DNA of 64,000 nucleotides from Protonemura montana. Taxonomy: Eukaryota > Arthropoda > Insecta > Plecoptera > Nemouridae. The translations under genes were made by a program, and so were the position numbers. The stretch is taken from the NCBI GenBank assembly GCA_947568835.1, contig OX387609.1:1368001-1432000 (forward strand), read 5' to 3'. The notes beneath the pieces were generated by a model, which had not been told where the DNA came from, did not search any database, and was given only the letters and a program-made list of their open reading frames with translations. Position 1 is the first letter of the stretch, and each line of letters starts with the position of its first letter. Below are positions 47,563-60,634 of the stretch, piece after piece.

Positions 47563-49340
47563 TGAACTGAAGAATGAAATTACAAATGGAGGAATATTCA
47601 CTTTTATTCTGCTTCAAAGTAATACGGTTCTCTCTAAGAAAAAAAAAGCAATGCTTGTAAATACAACCCTTACAAGTGGCGACTTAAAAGGAGCCAACAT
47701 TCTTATTCTTTTTTTGAAATCATCGAGACACATTCTTAAGAATTTGTGAAATTCTTCGAATCCTCTAGAGCGTCTTACGTTGACGGCATTATTTGCAAGC
47801 TTCATTATAATAAATTTCAATGGGAAAGCCGGCTCCACAAATGCCAGGTGCGGTAGCGACAAATAGGTATTGGAAAATCGGAAAAATTGGAAAAATGTCT
47901 CCGGCATTGTCTGTCTGGGAAATAAATGCGTTGACAAAATTGGGCTCGGATAGCACGTACGCACTTTTTGTCACCGCACCGGAAATGAACGTGCTTGATA
48001 ATCTTTTGTCGAAATCACTTGTGTTTTTTGACTTTATAGGTTTTTTTATATATACCTACTTCTACGACAATGCCACATATGCTTGCAAATACTGATTTTC
48101 TATCCTCAGAAATATACACTTTTCCCAAAGTTTTTCTCTGTGAAAATCCGAGATTTATTTAAAGCTTCCAATAGTTTCAAATAAAAAAGGATTGCTAGTA
48201 AATTTTAACTCAAATATATCACAGAAACTGAATTGAAACAAAAGTTTCTGCGATTCTTTTTTTCTGAGAATAACGGTCTCTGAAATTCTTTCAAAACGAA
48301 CCAGTGTTTTCGGCCGCTCGAATCGAGAAGCCCAGGAAAATTAAATGCTCATGAATTATTTAATTGAATTGCTTCAGAATGAATCCCATATTTATGATTC
48401 GAGGTGGAGAGGTGAGCGTTGAGGAGATATGAAAGTGACCACAAGTTTCTTGCCAAAGTGTGGGATCAAGTCCATATAAATAATTCATTAACTTTTCTTA
48501 AAACAGAATTTCATTACATATCTCTAATTCATATCATTTTGAAAAAGGCATTAGTTCTATATTGAAATTTCCGAAAGCTTTTTTCTGTCGTGCTTGTGGT
48601 ATTAATCAATAATTAGTTAAAGCTATTTTGGTGTGAATTGATGAAAATGATCCCGTGAAAAGGTAAAAAGAAAGGGAACGAACTCCAGGTCATTGTTTTC
48701 CTCCAGAATATTGAGAAAGTGAATTCATTTAAAATCTACAATTCCAGGAATGTCAAGAAAATCTAGTGAATGGTGCGCTCCATGCAGATTGGTGGCAAGA
48801 AATGGAGATTGCAAAGCTTTAAATGAATTGCAATAGAAAGACTAAGAAAAGTTACTCTTCAGATTGGCAAAGAAAAAATAAAAACCTCTTATCAAAATAG
48901 CTTAATGGTTTTAAAAAATTTAATTTATCTATATTTATAATATTTTTCGTTAATCTTCGTCGGTACCAACGCGACGGTTTTGTAGTTTTCTTTGCTGGAA
49001 GCATGTTGGCAGACAATTCTGTCAAGAATATTAATTTGTTTCCATCTCCCTTAGCAAAAAAGAGGAATTAGTCGACAAAATGTATGACTTTCCAGTTAAA
49101 AAATGACCAGTTTACCCCCATTACAGTGTCGACTTGTGACCCTTGCCAACCACCGCACCAAACTCTACCCCAAACATGTTCCTCGCTACCATCAAAGTTC
49201 AAGTAGATTAGCAAAAGGTGAAGTAATAAAATCAATAGCCCATGTCCCAGTAATCACCATTCCCAAAAAAAAAAAACGAGCCATCCACTAAATGAAGACA
49301 GACTGACTTTTAACGAAGCGTCCCCCAGAAAAATATCACA
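47563..49340. other. Single-copy stretch with an unusual doubly open segment
   Basis: 47614-48095 is open on both strands: minus 47614-47964 (116 residues) and plus 47820-48095 (91 residues, beginning MGKPAPQMPGAV). Residue composition in both is less biased than in chance frames elsewhere here. I cannot name either product. An exapted or transferred fragment is possible. The rest of the stretch is AT-rich without a recognised gene. Confidence 0.3.
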
Positions 49341-50378
49341 ACCATGAGCCCCTACCCCCGCGAACCATGACCCCCTACCCCGGCGAACCACGACCCCCTA
49401 CCCCCGCAAACCATGAGCCCCTACCCCCGCGAACCATGACCCCCTACCCCGGCGAACCACGACCCCCTACCCCCGCAAACCATGAGCCCCTACCCCCGCG
49501 AACCATGAGCCCCTACCCCCGCAAACCATGACCCCCTACCCCCGCAAACCATGAGCCCATACCCCCGCAAACCATGACCCCCTACCCCCGCAAACCATGA
49601 CCCCCTACCCCCGCAAACCATGACCCCCTACCCCCGCGAACCATGACCCCCTACCCCCGCGAACCATGAGCCCCTACCCCCGCGAACCACGACCCCCTAC
49701 CCCCGCGAACCATGACCCCCTACCCCCGCAAACCATGACCCCCTACCCCCGCGAACCATGACCCCCTACCCCCGCGAACCATGAGCCCCTACCCCCGCGA
49801 ACCATGACCCCCTACCCCCGCGAACCATGACCCCCTACCCCGGCGAACCACGACCCCCTACCCCCGCAAACCATGAGCCCCTACCCCCGCGAACCATGAG
49901 CCCCTACCCCCGCAAACCATGACCCCCTACCCCCGCAAACCATGAGCCCATACCCCCGCAAACCATGACCCCCTACCCCCGCAAACCATGACCCCCTACC
50001 CCCGCAAACCATGACCCCCTACCCCCGCGAACCATGACCCCCTACCCCCGCGAACCATGAGCCCCTACCCCCGCGAACCATGACCCCCTACCCCCGCAAA
50101 CCATGACCCCCTACCCCCGCGAACCATGACCCCCTACCCCCGCGAACCATGAGCCCCTACCCCCGCGAACCACGACCCCCTACCCCCGCAAACCATGACC
50201 CCCTACCCCCGCGAACCATGACCCCCTACCCCCGCAAACCATGACCCCCTACCCCCGCGAACCACGACCCCCTACCCCCGCAAACCATGACCCCCTACCC
50301 CCGCAAACCACGACCCCCTACCCCCGCAAACCATGACCCCCTACCCCCGCAAACCATGACCCTCCACCACCACTAACC
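49341..50378. repeat. 23 bp C-rich minisatellite, about 44 copies, with 391 bp higher-order repeat
   Basis: The unit is ACCATGACCCCCTACCCCCG followed by CGA or CAA. Variants (ATGAGCCCC, CCCCGGCGA, CCACGACC, AGCCCAT) recur in the same order 17 units later: AGCCCAT at 49553 and 49944, and GGCGAACCACG at 49451 and 49842, both 391 bp apart. The C-rich strand has two C-runs of four to five per unit, so i-motif formation, and G-quadruplexes on the other strand, are plausible. Confidence 0.95.
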
Positions 50379-50676
50379 ATGACCGACGAGCGCTAGTTTA
50401 TCAGCGCCATTAATTGGGTCGACCAACCCTTTCGACGTCCTCGTTAGGGGAAATCGAATTAGGGGAGCGCCGGGGTTCGACTCAAAACTCTCCGGGGACT
50501 CGAAAAAAAAACAGCAGCCAACGCATTTTCTCAATCGCGTTGTTGGGCCCGCAGGGCCATGGCCAGAGATTTCCTTGCCTTGTTTTTGTTTACTACCCCG
50601 CACGCAACACGCATCCTGTTTTAATGCGTTACGCATTTGACATGTACTACCGGGGTGAACAGATGACAGAATCATG
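50379..50676. other. Less AT-rich single-copy block
   Basis: GC-richer than its surroundings and repeat-free. It includes CCGGGGTTCGACTC (50471-50484), which resembles a lone B box, but no A box is visible upstream. No gene is recognised. Confidence 0.35.
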
Positions 50677-51112
50677 ATTGATTTGTGTTGTTTAACGACG
50701 CACTGTTGTTGACAATGTGTTTTGTGTGACTAGTCTGTTAAAATTGTGAGACGGACGAAGAGGGTGGTGATGGATCTAGCCTAGAAGCGAAGAGAACCAG
50801 AGGGACCAGAGCCTTAATAGCCCTTTCGAAGGACGGTACAACGCGAACAACAGGATTCCTTCACAAATCCATGCTGTCGAGAGGTTGATAAGCAAGGCGA
50901 GTGAAGTTGCTGTCGAGAGGTTGATAAGCAAGGCGAGTGAAGTTGCTGTCGAAAGGTTGATAAGCAAGGCGAGTGAAGCTGCTGTCGAGAGGTTGATAAG
51001 CAAGGCGAGTGAAGTTGCTGTCAAGAGGTTGATAAGCAAGGCGAGTGAAGTTGGTGTCGAGAGGTTGATAAGCAAGGCGAGTGAAGTTGCTGTCTAGAGG
51101 TTGATAAGCACA
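50677..51112 (-). repeat. 5S-body element, copy 10, with a 36 bp array of 6-7 units
   Basis: Minus strand: tail ending CGTCGTTAAACAACACAAAT (complete 3' end, 50678-50710) and a shortened body lacking part of the ACGTGCCGGCACC segment. Then the same 36 bp segment as in copy 4 is amplified six to seven times (50878-51112). No 5S-like units are attached; a decayed unit-like trace (GACGGTCACCAACCAAACAC) lies at about 51183. Confidence 0.87.
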
Positions 51113-52039
51113 GAGCGAACAGATTTTGTATTATCATTAAATATTAAAGGACACTTCCTCAATTAGAAACGGTAATGAGTATGACGGTCACCAACCAAAC
51201 ACCTGACTCAAACCTTGGAGCCTGATCTAGTTTTTGAGAGATTTTGCACCGCACAAAATATTTTATCAGCTCAAAATTGCTTTGAAATAACACAAAGAGG
51301 GGTCAAAAATGTATTTAAATCAATTGACTGTTTAGCTTTGCAAGGGAAGCAACACTTTTAAATTACTAGTGAAAAATTAATCGTTAATTACACTGGACTT
51401 CATGTCAGTCCAGTGCCTTGTCTCGCAAGTTTAACGGTGTGTTAACATTTAAACAACCTGTTAATCAAATGACCTGGACATTTTACTATTTAACCTTCTA
51501 TAAGAAAGCAAAACACACTGAATGTTCAGCTTTTATGAGTTGTTTATGCTTATTTTTGGTCATTTTAAACGGTTGACTCAGCTTTTAGCGTTTTAACGCA
51601 ATTTTCTCTGCATCATAATGATTATGTTTTTGTTGATAAATGTGGACAGCACGCGCTTTTCCAAGCACTGTGCCGGCTCACGCATACGCACTTAAAACGC
51701 GTTCCAAACACACACACACTTGCATATGCACACACATGCGTGAGCTCGGCTGTTTGGTGCCTTGCAGGAATTATTATACGTGAAAGCACTGGAGGACAAT
51801 GCGGTGTACGTTATAAAAGTAAAAGCCATTAAACCAATGTTGTTTGCAAATAACACGGGCTTTTGGCTTCGTATCTGAGGTTGCGTTTTAACAGCGAAAC
51901 AGATGTCGTTCCCCAAATTTGTAGGTTATGTGGAATTTAAACACTTGAATTTCACATATCTTTTAAAAGTAACGTATCATTACGGTCGTGATACTGGTGA
52001 GTGATTGGGAAAAATGTTGGTATTGATGTTGGTATTAGT
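51113..52039. other. Single-copy stretch
   Basis: No gene identified. An exact 8 bp inverted repeat with a 9 base loop (CACTGGAC/GTCCAGTG) is at 51391-51415, and CA-rich sequence at about 51710-51745. Confidence 0.4.
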
Positions 52040-52955
52040 GTTTCCAACACGCCAAACCGTTCAGTGGTAACCTATCCTATACCTGACTCAGCGTAGTGTT
52101 GCTTAACTTTCATCCCTCCAACCTCTCTCCCGAACAGAACTGGTCATGAGTATGGTGGTCACCCATCCAATACCTGACTCAGCACAGTGTTGCTTAACTT
52201 TCATCCCTCCAAACTCTCTCCCGAACAGAACTGGTCATGTGTATGATGGTCACCCATCCAATACCTGACCCAGCACAGTGTTGCTTAACTTTCATCCCTC
52301 CAAACTCTCTCCCGAACAGAACTGGTCATGTGTATGATGGTCACCCATCCAATACCTGACCCAGTGCAGTGTTGCTTAACTTTCATCCCTCCAACCTCTC
52401 TCCCGAACAGAACTGGTCATGTGTATGATAGTCACCTATCCAATACCTGACTCAGCGCAGTGTTGCTTAACTTTCATCCCTCCAACCTCTCTCCCGAACA
52501 GAACTGGTCATGTGTATGATTGTCAACCATCCAATACCTGACCCAGCGCAGTGTTGCTTAACTTTCATCCCTCCAACCTCTCTCCCGAACAGAACTGGTC
52601 ATGTGTATGATGGTCACCCATCCAATACCTGACCCAGCGCAGTGTTGCTTAACTTTCATCCCTCCAACCTCTCTCCCGAACAGAACTGGTCATGTGTATG
52701 ATGGTCAGCCATCCAATACCTGACCCAGCACAGTGTTGCTTAACTTTCATCCCTCCAACCTCTCTCCCGAACAGAACTGGTCATGTGTATGATGGTCACC
52801 CATCCAATACCCGACTCGGCGCAGTGTTGCTTAACTTTCATCCCTCCAACCTCTCTCCCGAACAGAACTGGTCATGTGTATGATGGTCACCCATCCAATA
52901 CCCGACTCGGCGCAGTGTTGCTTAACGTCGGTGATCTCACGAGGACCGGTGTTTG
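52040..52955 (-). repeat. 5S-body element, copy 11: ten 5S-like units without body
   Basis: Minus strand: it begins with a 5S-like head (ACCGGTCCTCGTGAGATCAC, then CGACGTTAAGC, at about 52920-52955), followed by ten units of about 91 bp. At the far end (52040-52070) the last unit switches to the GAACGGTTTGGCGTGTTGGA spacer, the form seen in copy 3. The body and tail are missing. This is the longest 5S-like array in the window. Two adjacent units share the rare ACCCGACTCGGC variant, indicating recent local duplication. Confidence 0.88.
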
Positions 52956-55900
52956 GTTCATAACATAGTTTGTCTCATTGAGAAAGGTTTAAATGAAGTT
53001 TAATTAAGTTGTCACTGCAAGTTTGGCGTACATATTATAATTACAGTGTACAGAGCTTCGTCACATTATAATAAGTACCAAGCAAGTGTTGATAGACTTG
53101 ATCTTAGCTCAGCATAGCGAGAATTTCTACACATTCTCTGTTTTATTATGATTGTATATCGCTGTTCCGGCGGTTGCCTGAAGTTGACTTAACAACAGAT
53201 TTAATTTCAGATCTTGTTCTCTATGTTAACACTACATTTCGGCGCTTGGTTCTCTCTGTGGGTGTTTTTTGTTTGCAACTCCGTTCTAATAAAATGAAAC
53301 ACGAAGAAGTTTAATTCATTAACAAGCTCAAAAAGCATAAAAACATGCGGAAAACGAAATGAAATGGACGATTTTAATTCGTTTGCTGGCTGGAAAATAT
53401 GTTTATTAAAGAAGAGGTGCTCACTCTCCATTTCATGGTAAAGTTTTAAACTTTTTGATTTTAGAAACTTTTTTTTTATGAAACAACATAAATGCTCTGT
53501 TTATGTAATGAAAAAATCAGTAATTCTCAGGCAACAGTTATTTTATACTTTAAATTATTTTTATTTGAATCAAAACATTGTAATTATTCACGATAAAAAA
53601 GTATTTTGCCTCATTATTAATGTTTGTTTGTTTGAAATTGAGTTGAATTGGGGAAATGATTGCGTTTCCTCGTTATTTTCCTCAGGAAATTGAGTTATTT
53701 CACTCACCCTTATTTCAGGAATGTTAATTAGTAAGTCATGTCAGGTAAACAATATAATTGTGCACATATCTGATGAAAAATAATTGTTCTTGACCTAATT
53801 GACGCTTCCATAAGAAACCCTTGGACCAGAAGCTTCTTCAATGACCACAACATGAATTGTGAATTGCAAAAATTAAGTTTTTAAGTCTTTGAAAGTGTCA
53901 TTTAAGATTTCTTGATTTTTTTTGTTGAACTAATTATGTGCCAGATTACGATCTTAACACAATTTTCTTACCTTGTATTAAAATATGTTAGCTTTTGATG
54001 CTTGTATCTCTAATTTTGATAAGTACAGAGAAATATATCACTTAAATCAGCTTAAAGTGGGCTTCGGATATCAGTTAGCTGGCTTCTTCCAATCAAGATC
54101 AATCAAGGTAGTGAACATGAAACAAGGCGAGAATTTTACAAGCAAATTAATCGTGAAACTGACTTCTATCTTCTTGTATTAACGCATGAAAACTAAAGCT
54201 CCGTTTTAATTAGACCCAAAGAATTCAACATTCATTGCTTGAGAATTATGATTGAAAATAGATTAAAGTCACCTGCATTTCCTTGACTTTATGTCATTTA
54301 ATTTGCAGGTAAAAGCTTGAGTCGTTGCGTCATGGAGTTTTTAACCAACCAACACGTAGACAGCCAACATCATGATCCCATAATCTGGCAACAGTAACAT
54401 ACAATGCTACTTGTGTCTGTTTTGTACCAACCGTGTACTCCAAACGCATGGAGCTCTAGCGACGACGTGGGTGCAATAACAGGCTAAGTGGCAAAGTTCA
54501 ATGGGCTTACGGCTTGAAGACTGGGGCTAAAAATGTAGAAAAGCTGTGAAGCTACAATGAAACAGAAAGAGATGGCGCTTTTTATCCGTAAAGCTGATTC
54601 AGAATGACGTTATTTTGATCTTTTTATCTCTTTATCTTTTTTGCTGACTTTGTTCAGTGTGTAGGCGATAAAATGAACGACCGAAATGTCATTAAACGCA
54701 TTTGAGTACATGTTTTTAAGCAATGAGGTTCGAGTACTCATTGCATAATTACACAGGTAATAGTTTCTAGTGTATTTTTTGGTCAACGACCATTTAAACC
54801 GCAAATTGTTCATTCAGATGAAATTTAACAAATAAAATATTTATGCCGAGCATTTCAATTTTTTTAGCTGAAGTTCAATAATTTTTCAGGGCAAAATCCA
54901 ATCACACGCTGTAAAAGTCAGCTGTTTTTGACAGTTGGGAGCTGAACTAAGATTTGAAATAACCGATAGCCAATAGAATTAATTTGCCTTAAAACTGTTA
55001 ATGATTTTCGAAACTGGTCGACCATTAAACAAGACAAAAATTAACTGGCAACAATAGGATTTAACAGTAAATTGCATTCACTTTTTCTCTGATAAACACA
55101 CAGCAAATGCTCAAAGTATTTTTTTTCTTGTTTGCCAACTGATTAGGGAATTCTCTCGGATTTCGCCCAACTATAGAGCCAATGTTAAACTGGTTTGCCC
55201 GACCGAGTTGCTTCTTTATAGTTAAACTTCCCTTCCAAGTATTGGCTTGGAATAATGACCCCGGACAGAATGGAACGCCCTACACCCTCGTCACTAGAAC
55301 GGTTCACTCTGGCGAGACATCCGTTCGGCGGCGCATTAACGTTGACAAACGCACGTCTCAGAGCGAGAAAGATACGTGCGGTTACAATTCGAGCTACGGA
55401 TCTTGGATTCGAATGGAAGAAAAAAAGAAGATTTTCCTCCTTTATCAGGCTTCAGTTCGCGCGTGACGTTCGCGTAGTCTCCTTATAAAATATATGCCGC
55501 TGTGAATATGGCTTCCGAGAGGGAAACATTTCCTTTTTTTTTAGGATTTGAAATAAATTTAATGGCTCCCGTGCTACTAGCTTGGGAATTTAGAATTTAA
55601 TTGAAATATGTGTAACCTTTTATTTATTCTATGAAGCACACTCGTCGGAATATTCTGTGTCAAACAAAAAGATAATTTACTCCTTGGTGGTGGTGCCAAG
55701 TTTCGAAGTCAAAATGCATGATTTTATCAAAATTTCTTGCTTGGCGTAATTTACTACTCAGAAATCTTAACCTAGAAATCTTCTTCCAAAACCATGTGTT
55801 CCGTGTTCAAATGAGGACTTAAATGTATACAAAATAACAGGCTATTTGAAAACACTTTGGAAGTCAAATAACATAACCTCTTTTAATGTAAAAATTCCTT

Positions 55901-56284
55901 ATGTTGTTTATTCTTCAAGTATAGGTACTCAAAATCTGTTTCATATCCTAAACCAACATATCTATAACGCCATACTTCCAAATACCTTAAGTAGAAAAAT
56001 TCTGCAAAGTATCGCATTATCCGCAGTAGGTACTTTTACATTGCAAAGATAGCACTCAATGCAAGTTCCACAGAGAAAGAAACCGTCGCCCTATGTGTAC
56101 TCATACCATAGCCAGGCAAGGGTAACGTCTCTTCTCCCACAGAGCGCCTACATGGCGCAAGACTTGGCCAGGGGATGAAAGGATTGCCAACGATGTCAAT
56201 TTGTGACGGGGTTTCAACTTTTCCACGGCAAAGAATTTCCTCCGTTTTTCCACTCGAGTAGGTTCGACGTGTCACAGTCGCATG
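52956..56284. other. Single-copy stretch with one MITE-like relic
   Basis: No gene identified. At about 54890-54950, CCAATCACACGCTGTAAAAG, then TCAGCTGTTTTTGACAG, belongs to the fold-back family of the 92 bp array. A less AT-rich block at about 55140-55480 has two overlapping plus frames, neither recognisable. Confidence 0.38.
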
Positions 56285-56338
56285 CTCTCTCTTCTCTCTT
56301 CTCTCTTCTCTCTTCTCTCTTCTCTCTTCTCTCTTCTC
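56285..56338. repeat. 7 bp microsatellite (CTCTTCT)n
   Basis: About seven uninterrupted copies of a pyrimidine-only 7 bp unit; the opposite strand is purine-only. Confidence 0.93.
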
Positions 56339-58435
56339 TTTCGGGCGACGCTTGTCGCAAATCAGGCGACAGTCGTGACTTTGAGCTTGGAAAGTGCGTG
56401 GGAAAAGTAACGACTTAAAGCCGCATCTTGCGTGAACGAGTTGCGTGTGACAGGCGTTGATATGCAGCTAAGTTAACGAGAGGTTAAATAATAAACAGTT
56501 TGTTAGCAATTAATATTAATAAAAGCGTTTGATTGGCTGTTGCCTCGGTGACGAGTTAAGCAGTGGTTGAGAAACTTGACAGAGAACACTTGATTTTTGT
56601 ACTGCGTTGAAAAAATAATCGAACAATATCAAGAGATTGTTTCTTTTATAGCATCTTGTCGAAGAAGTTAGAAAGTAAAAATATTATTACAATGTTTCCC
56701 GAAATAATAGCTTTCTTCCGTCAAAAAAAAATACATATCAGTTCCTTCGAATCTGTTCATTAACAAATTTACAAGAGTACAAAGTGCACAGAGTGGAGGA
56801 GCCGAGTCTGCTCTGCGGGTTGCGTTCAGGGGCACGAGGTGGAGGAGCCGAGTCTGATCTGCGGGTTGCGTGTAGGAAATGAAAATAATTTGATTAAGAT
56901 TCGATTTTTTTTTGTTCCTGTTAAGGTTGCTTGTATTTGAAGCAAAGAATAGCGATGTGTTCATATTTTGAGGCTAAAGATTTACATTTTTTGGCTGTGA
57001 AAAAATAAATTATAAAATAATAATACTTTAAAGAGAAACCAAAAAATATTCAACCGTAATTTATCATAAAAAGAAAAAAAATTTGGTTCTGCGTTGCTTT
57101 ATTCGATGGACTTTGTATTGACTGACAGCCTGGCAGAACTGACCGGTCTTAACTCATCCGAAACGAGGCTGGGAAACTGGAGTTGGAAAAAACGCATCCC
57201 TATTTTGCAGCCCCGAAGCTTGACTGCGGACCCCGGCGCGTTTCTTCTTGGCTAAATGCCGCTTTCATCGAACATAAAGTTTTGCTGGGGCGGGAAAAAA
57301 TGGGCCTCGCGGGATTAATGGCTTCGAGGTAGAATAGTCTTGAGATGGGATTTAAAAAAGTCTCCGAATTAAGTTAGTGTTAAAGTTGTCCTAGACGAGT
57401 CATGTGACTTAACAAACATTTTCCTATGGAGATTAAGTTCGGCGCTGTGATCACATTTTCTTTGCGTTTAAGCGAAGTTTAAGTCATTTTTATGTCGGTG
57501 GAAAAAGAGTGTTTTAATTTAGAATGAATATAAATTATAGAAAGGTTGACTAAATTTCAAGTTTAAATAATTCTCGGTTAAGTTTAGATAAATTACCTAT
57601 AATTCTATTTATCATGGTATATGTGTTTTTTTTTTCATAAAATGATGCCGTTTTTTACCTCATTTCCTATCAATTTAGCCTAAATCTTATATCAATCCGA
57701 TGGTGATGGAAAGTAATTTAAAATAAAGTGATTGGACAGACTCCCAATAATGAAACGTGTAAGTCTGATTTAAAGAGGTAAAGAAATCAGTATGGTCACC
57801 AATCCCATCCCACAACAACAACAATACCTCTAAAAAATATGAAACAAACCGATGAGGTTTTCTCCAAGAAAGACAATATCAATGTCACCGTCTCCATTGC
57901 ACCTAAATCTTTATTCATATGATACTTGGATGTCTTTCAGGAGGAAGCCGAGCACATTTTTGCACCCACTTTCATGATCCCCTATTTCACCTGGCTTTCA
58001 TTTCCAAGTGACTTCCGAAAGTCAACATCATTTTTATATTCGGCCGGGGTTTTTTTTTGGGGGGGGGGGATCGCTTCGAGCCCCGAAAGCCGCGAGATCC
58101 ACCGCGCGAAATGCTCCCTCGAGGAGGCTTAGCCATGCAAACAAAAAGAATCCACGGCAAATAGATTCATCCTGCTCGTCTTGTTTCTCTGCTGTATATA
58201 CCTAAGAAGTATACAATCTGACTCCGAAAGCTTTCAGATTTTCAACTGTCGACTTTGTGTTTTGAATCTACAGGCGGTAAAATTGATGTTCTGACGATCA
58301 AAGAGTCTCTGAACGTAATTATGGATGTAATTTATCTTTTAAACATAATCTTACAATTTTTTCAGCTGTTTCATAAAATCAAAGTTGAAAAAAATGCCAT
58401 AGCAACTTCAGTCAGAAATAAGATGTTTCTGACAA
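56339..58435. other. Single-copy stretch with a two-copy tandem duplication
   Basis: At about 56790-56870 a 46 bp unit occurs twice (GTGGAGGAGCCGAGTCTG, then (C/A)TCTGCGGGTTGCG). A G-run is at about 58050-58069. No gene is identified; the open frame at 57926-58132 follows a good acceptor-like TTGGATGTCTTTCAG but resembles no known protein. Confidence 0.38.
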
Positions 58436-58630
58436 AAACTATTTCAACTGAGTTTTGAATGCTAAGTTAAGGACAACTAAATTTCTTAACGTTTCGTAAC
58501 TTGTACCTGTTACTTTATCAAGGGTTAGATGATTTAGTTGTCCTTTAAGCATTCAAAACCCATATCAAATAGTTTTTGTTAAAACTAGTGCTAAGGATAA
58601 TTCAAGTAGACATGAGTCTAGAAACCAGCA
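58436..58630. repeat. Dispersed repeat family C, fold-back copy
   Basis: AAAACTATTTCAACTGAGTT, then TTGAATGCTAAG and GGACAACTAAA (58436 onward), is matched by an inverted TTTAGTTGTCC, AAGCATTCAAAACCC and AATAGTTTTTGTT (58526 onward), making a hairpin. The central part (CGTTTCGTAACTTGTACCTG) and the outer part (TAAAACTAGTG, AGACATGAGTCTA) also match 60635-60905, and the centre matches 19418-19642. Confidence 0.75.
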
Positions 58631-60634
58631 AAAATATGTTTCTGATTTGGTAAATCTACTATTCTAGTGGCAGTTAAATTTTTTACGATTAATTTTATTA
58701 TTTTGTGATATTATTTTTTATTAAAATCTTTAAAACTATTTCCTAGATGTAAATCGAGTCTAGTTTCCATTGAGTAAAAAGCTGCATCAAGTTAATTCCA
58801 TCAAGATGAGTTGTAAGAAACTCATCCAGGCTAAAAAATTGTTTCCCTGTAAGGAATATTGCAGGCCTATTTTTGAAGTCAGACAAATCTGTGGCGTCGG
58901 TAATTTCTACTGATAGCTTTATGTCAATTTACCTGCCCTCGTTGAGGTTGAAGAATAATGCAAAACAAATTGTACATTGACTTGATAAATGAGGCAGCTA
59001 TCGATAGCAATCAAGTAATTACTTCCAGATATAGTTTAAAAAGCCGGACAAAGTGAAAGAAAAGATGCATTACTCGCAATCGTCTTAAGAGATATTATCT
59101 TTGAAAATGGCTCACCCTTCGCGTGTTGCGAACCGAAAAACCACTTTATCACTATCATCCTTTTCAAGAAATTAAGCTGAAGCAAACTCTATTCTTGCAG
59201 AAACTGGAAAGCTCATAATACCTTACTTTATCTCTCTTTGCTTCTCTTGTACTATATATATATATCACTGGCCAAAAAATAATTAAAAACACAAAACACA
59301 GAAAAGGATTCCAGAGTTTTTTTTTTTTTACAAAAAGTACTACGATATATCTCATTCGTATTGAACTACTAGTAATATAACATAAAAAAAATTGGCGGTC
59401 CATCTTTTTCTTTTTGCAGTGCGATGGTATTGCTTATGGGTTTCCAGTTTTCAGTTCCTTGGAAGATGAGTTTGTAGCATGTATTGATATTAACGGTACT
59501 TCTGGTGCTATGCTTGAAGTGTAATCTAGGAGATCTAAGTACCGTGCAAAGTGCTTCATCATATTTTAAGTGCTTGCTAAGTACGGAGTCATACGTGGCA
59601 CTGAACCGCACCGTGCAAAGATACCTCGAGAGAAGATTTCCAATATCGAGATCGTGGGTTTAGCTGATTCCAGACGAGCGAGGCATGCCGCGCTTTTCTA
59701 AAGTGAAATACAGGAACGGGGGTAAAAGACGGAAGTTAAATATTTTCAATACTGGAAACATTTTCCTGACAGTTGGGATAAGAGTTTCAAACGTTTTTTT
59801 CTGGAATTATTTTTTCGAGCTTTGTGTATCAATTTCAAATGCTGTTGTGAGTTTTAAAAGTATACTCAAATGTTCTTTCCGTAAGCCTGATTACAATTGA
59901 GTGAAGTTACGTTCTATTTGGGACTTTTTTTTCAGAACGAATTAGGAACGCTGAACACGGAAAACTGTATCAATTCCAATTATAGGGATTTTATCTTTAT
60001 TTTCCACTAAAAAAAATAACCTAATAACGCAGATTATTGAATTTCCTATAAACTCGAATTTATTTTAAAAAGTATCTCGTTAAGCCAAGCCACACGTGTA
60101 TTTTTCGGTATAAAAGTTGTCTCCTCAGCTCATCTTTCTTTAAAATCATTCATTACGTTCATAACACTTGCTTCTGCTGTTTATTCAATAAATAGTAATA
60201 ATAATAATAAATCAGAAAAAACTATACTTTTCTAAGAATACAGAGAAAGATTCTATAATATCCTAACGACATCTATTTTTTTTGGAAAGTTTCTCACATA
60301 AAACTTCAAAATCCACACATTGTCTTGCGTCCCATTAAAATTAAATTAACCGCAGGTAAAACGCATAAATTAAATAATCTTAATTTCCATTCACCGATCC
60401 TGCTTTATTGAAAATCCTCTCTCCTGCTCCAAGTCTTGCCTCTGTTCAGGATTAAGATCTTCCCTCCTTGAGCACGCACGCGCCTTTAAGCGTGCAACGA
60501 CCCAAATTAATTACAAATCGTTAAACGCGTTTTAATAATTACTAACAACCAAGCCAATCACGTGACCACCCTATGATTACGATCACTCAAAGATTCATTT
60601 TTACTTTGCTAGCATTTTACATTATGATTGTTTT
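58631..60634. other. Single-copy stretch with a weak core-promoter-like site
   Basis: No gene identified. CACACGTG (60091-60098) is followed by TATAAAAG (60109-60116) and a TCAGCTCATCTTTC stretch at initiator distance, but no coding sequence follows. The short plus frame 59685-59900 is not recognisable. Confidence 0.3.

Noticed and set aside
49341-50378. CRISPR-like array or other direct-repeat defence locus (also the 35, 53, 60 and 87 bp arrays)
   Set aside because: The arrays are continuous tandem repeats without unique spacers, in a eukaryotic context.
60091-60140. E-box, TATAAAAG and initiator-like sequence as a promoter
   Set aside because: No recognisable exon follows, and TATAAAA-type words are common in AT-rich DNA.
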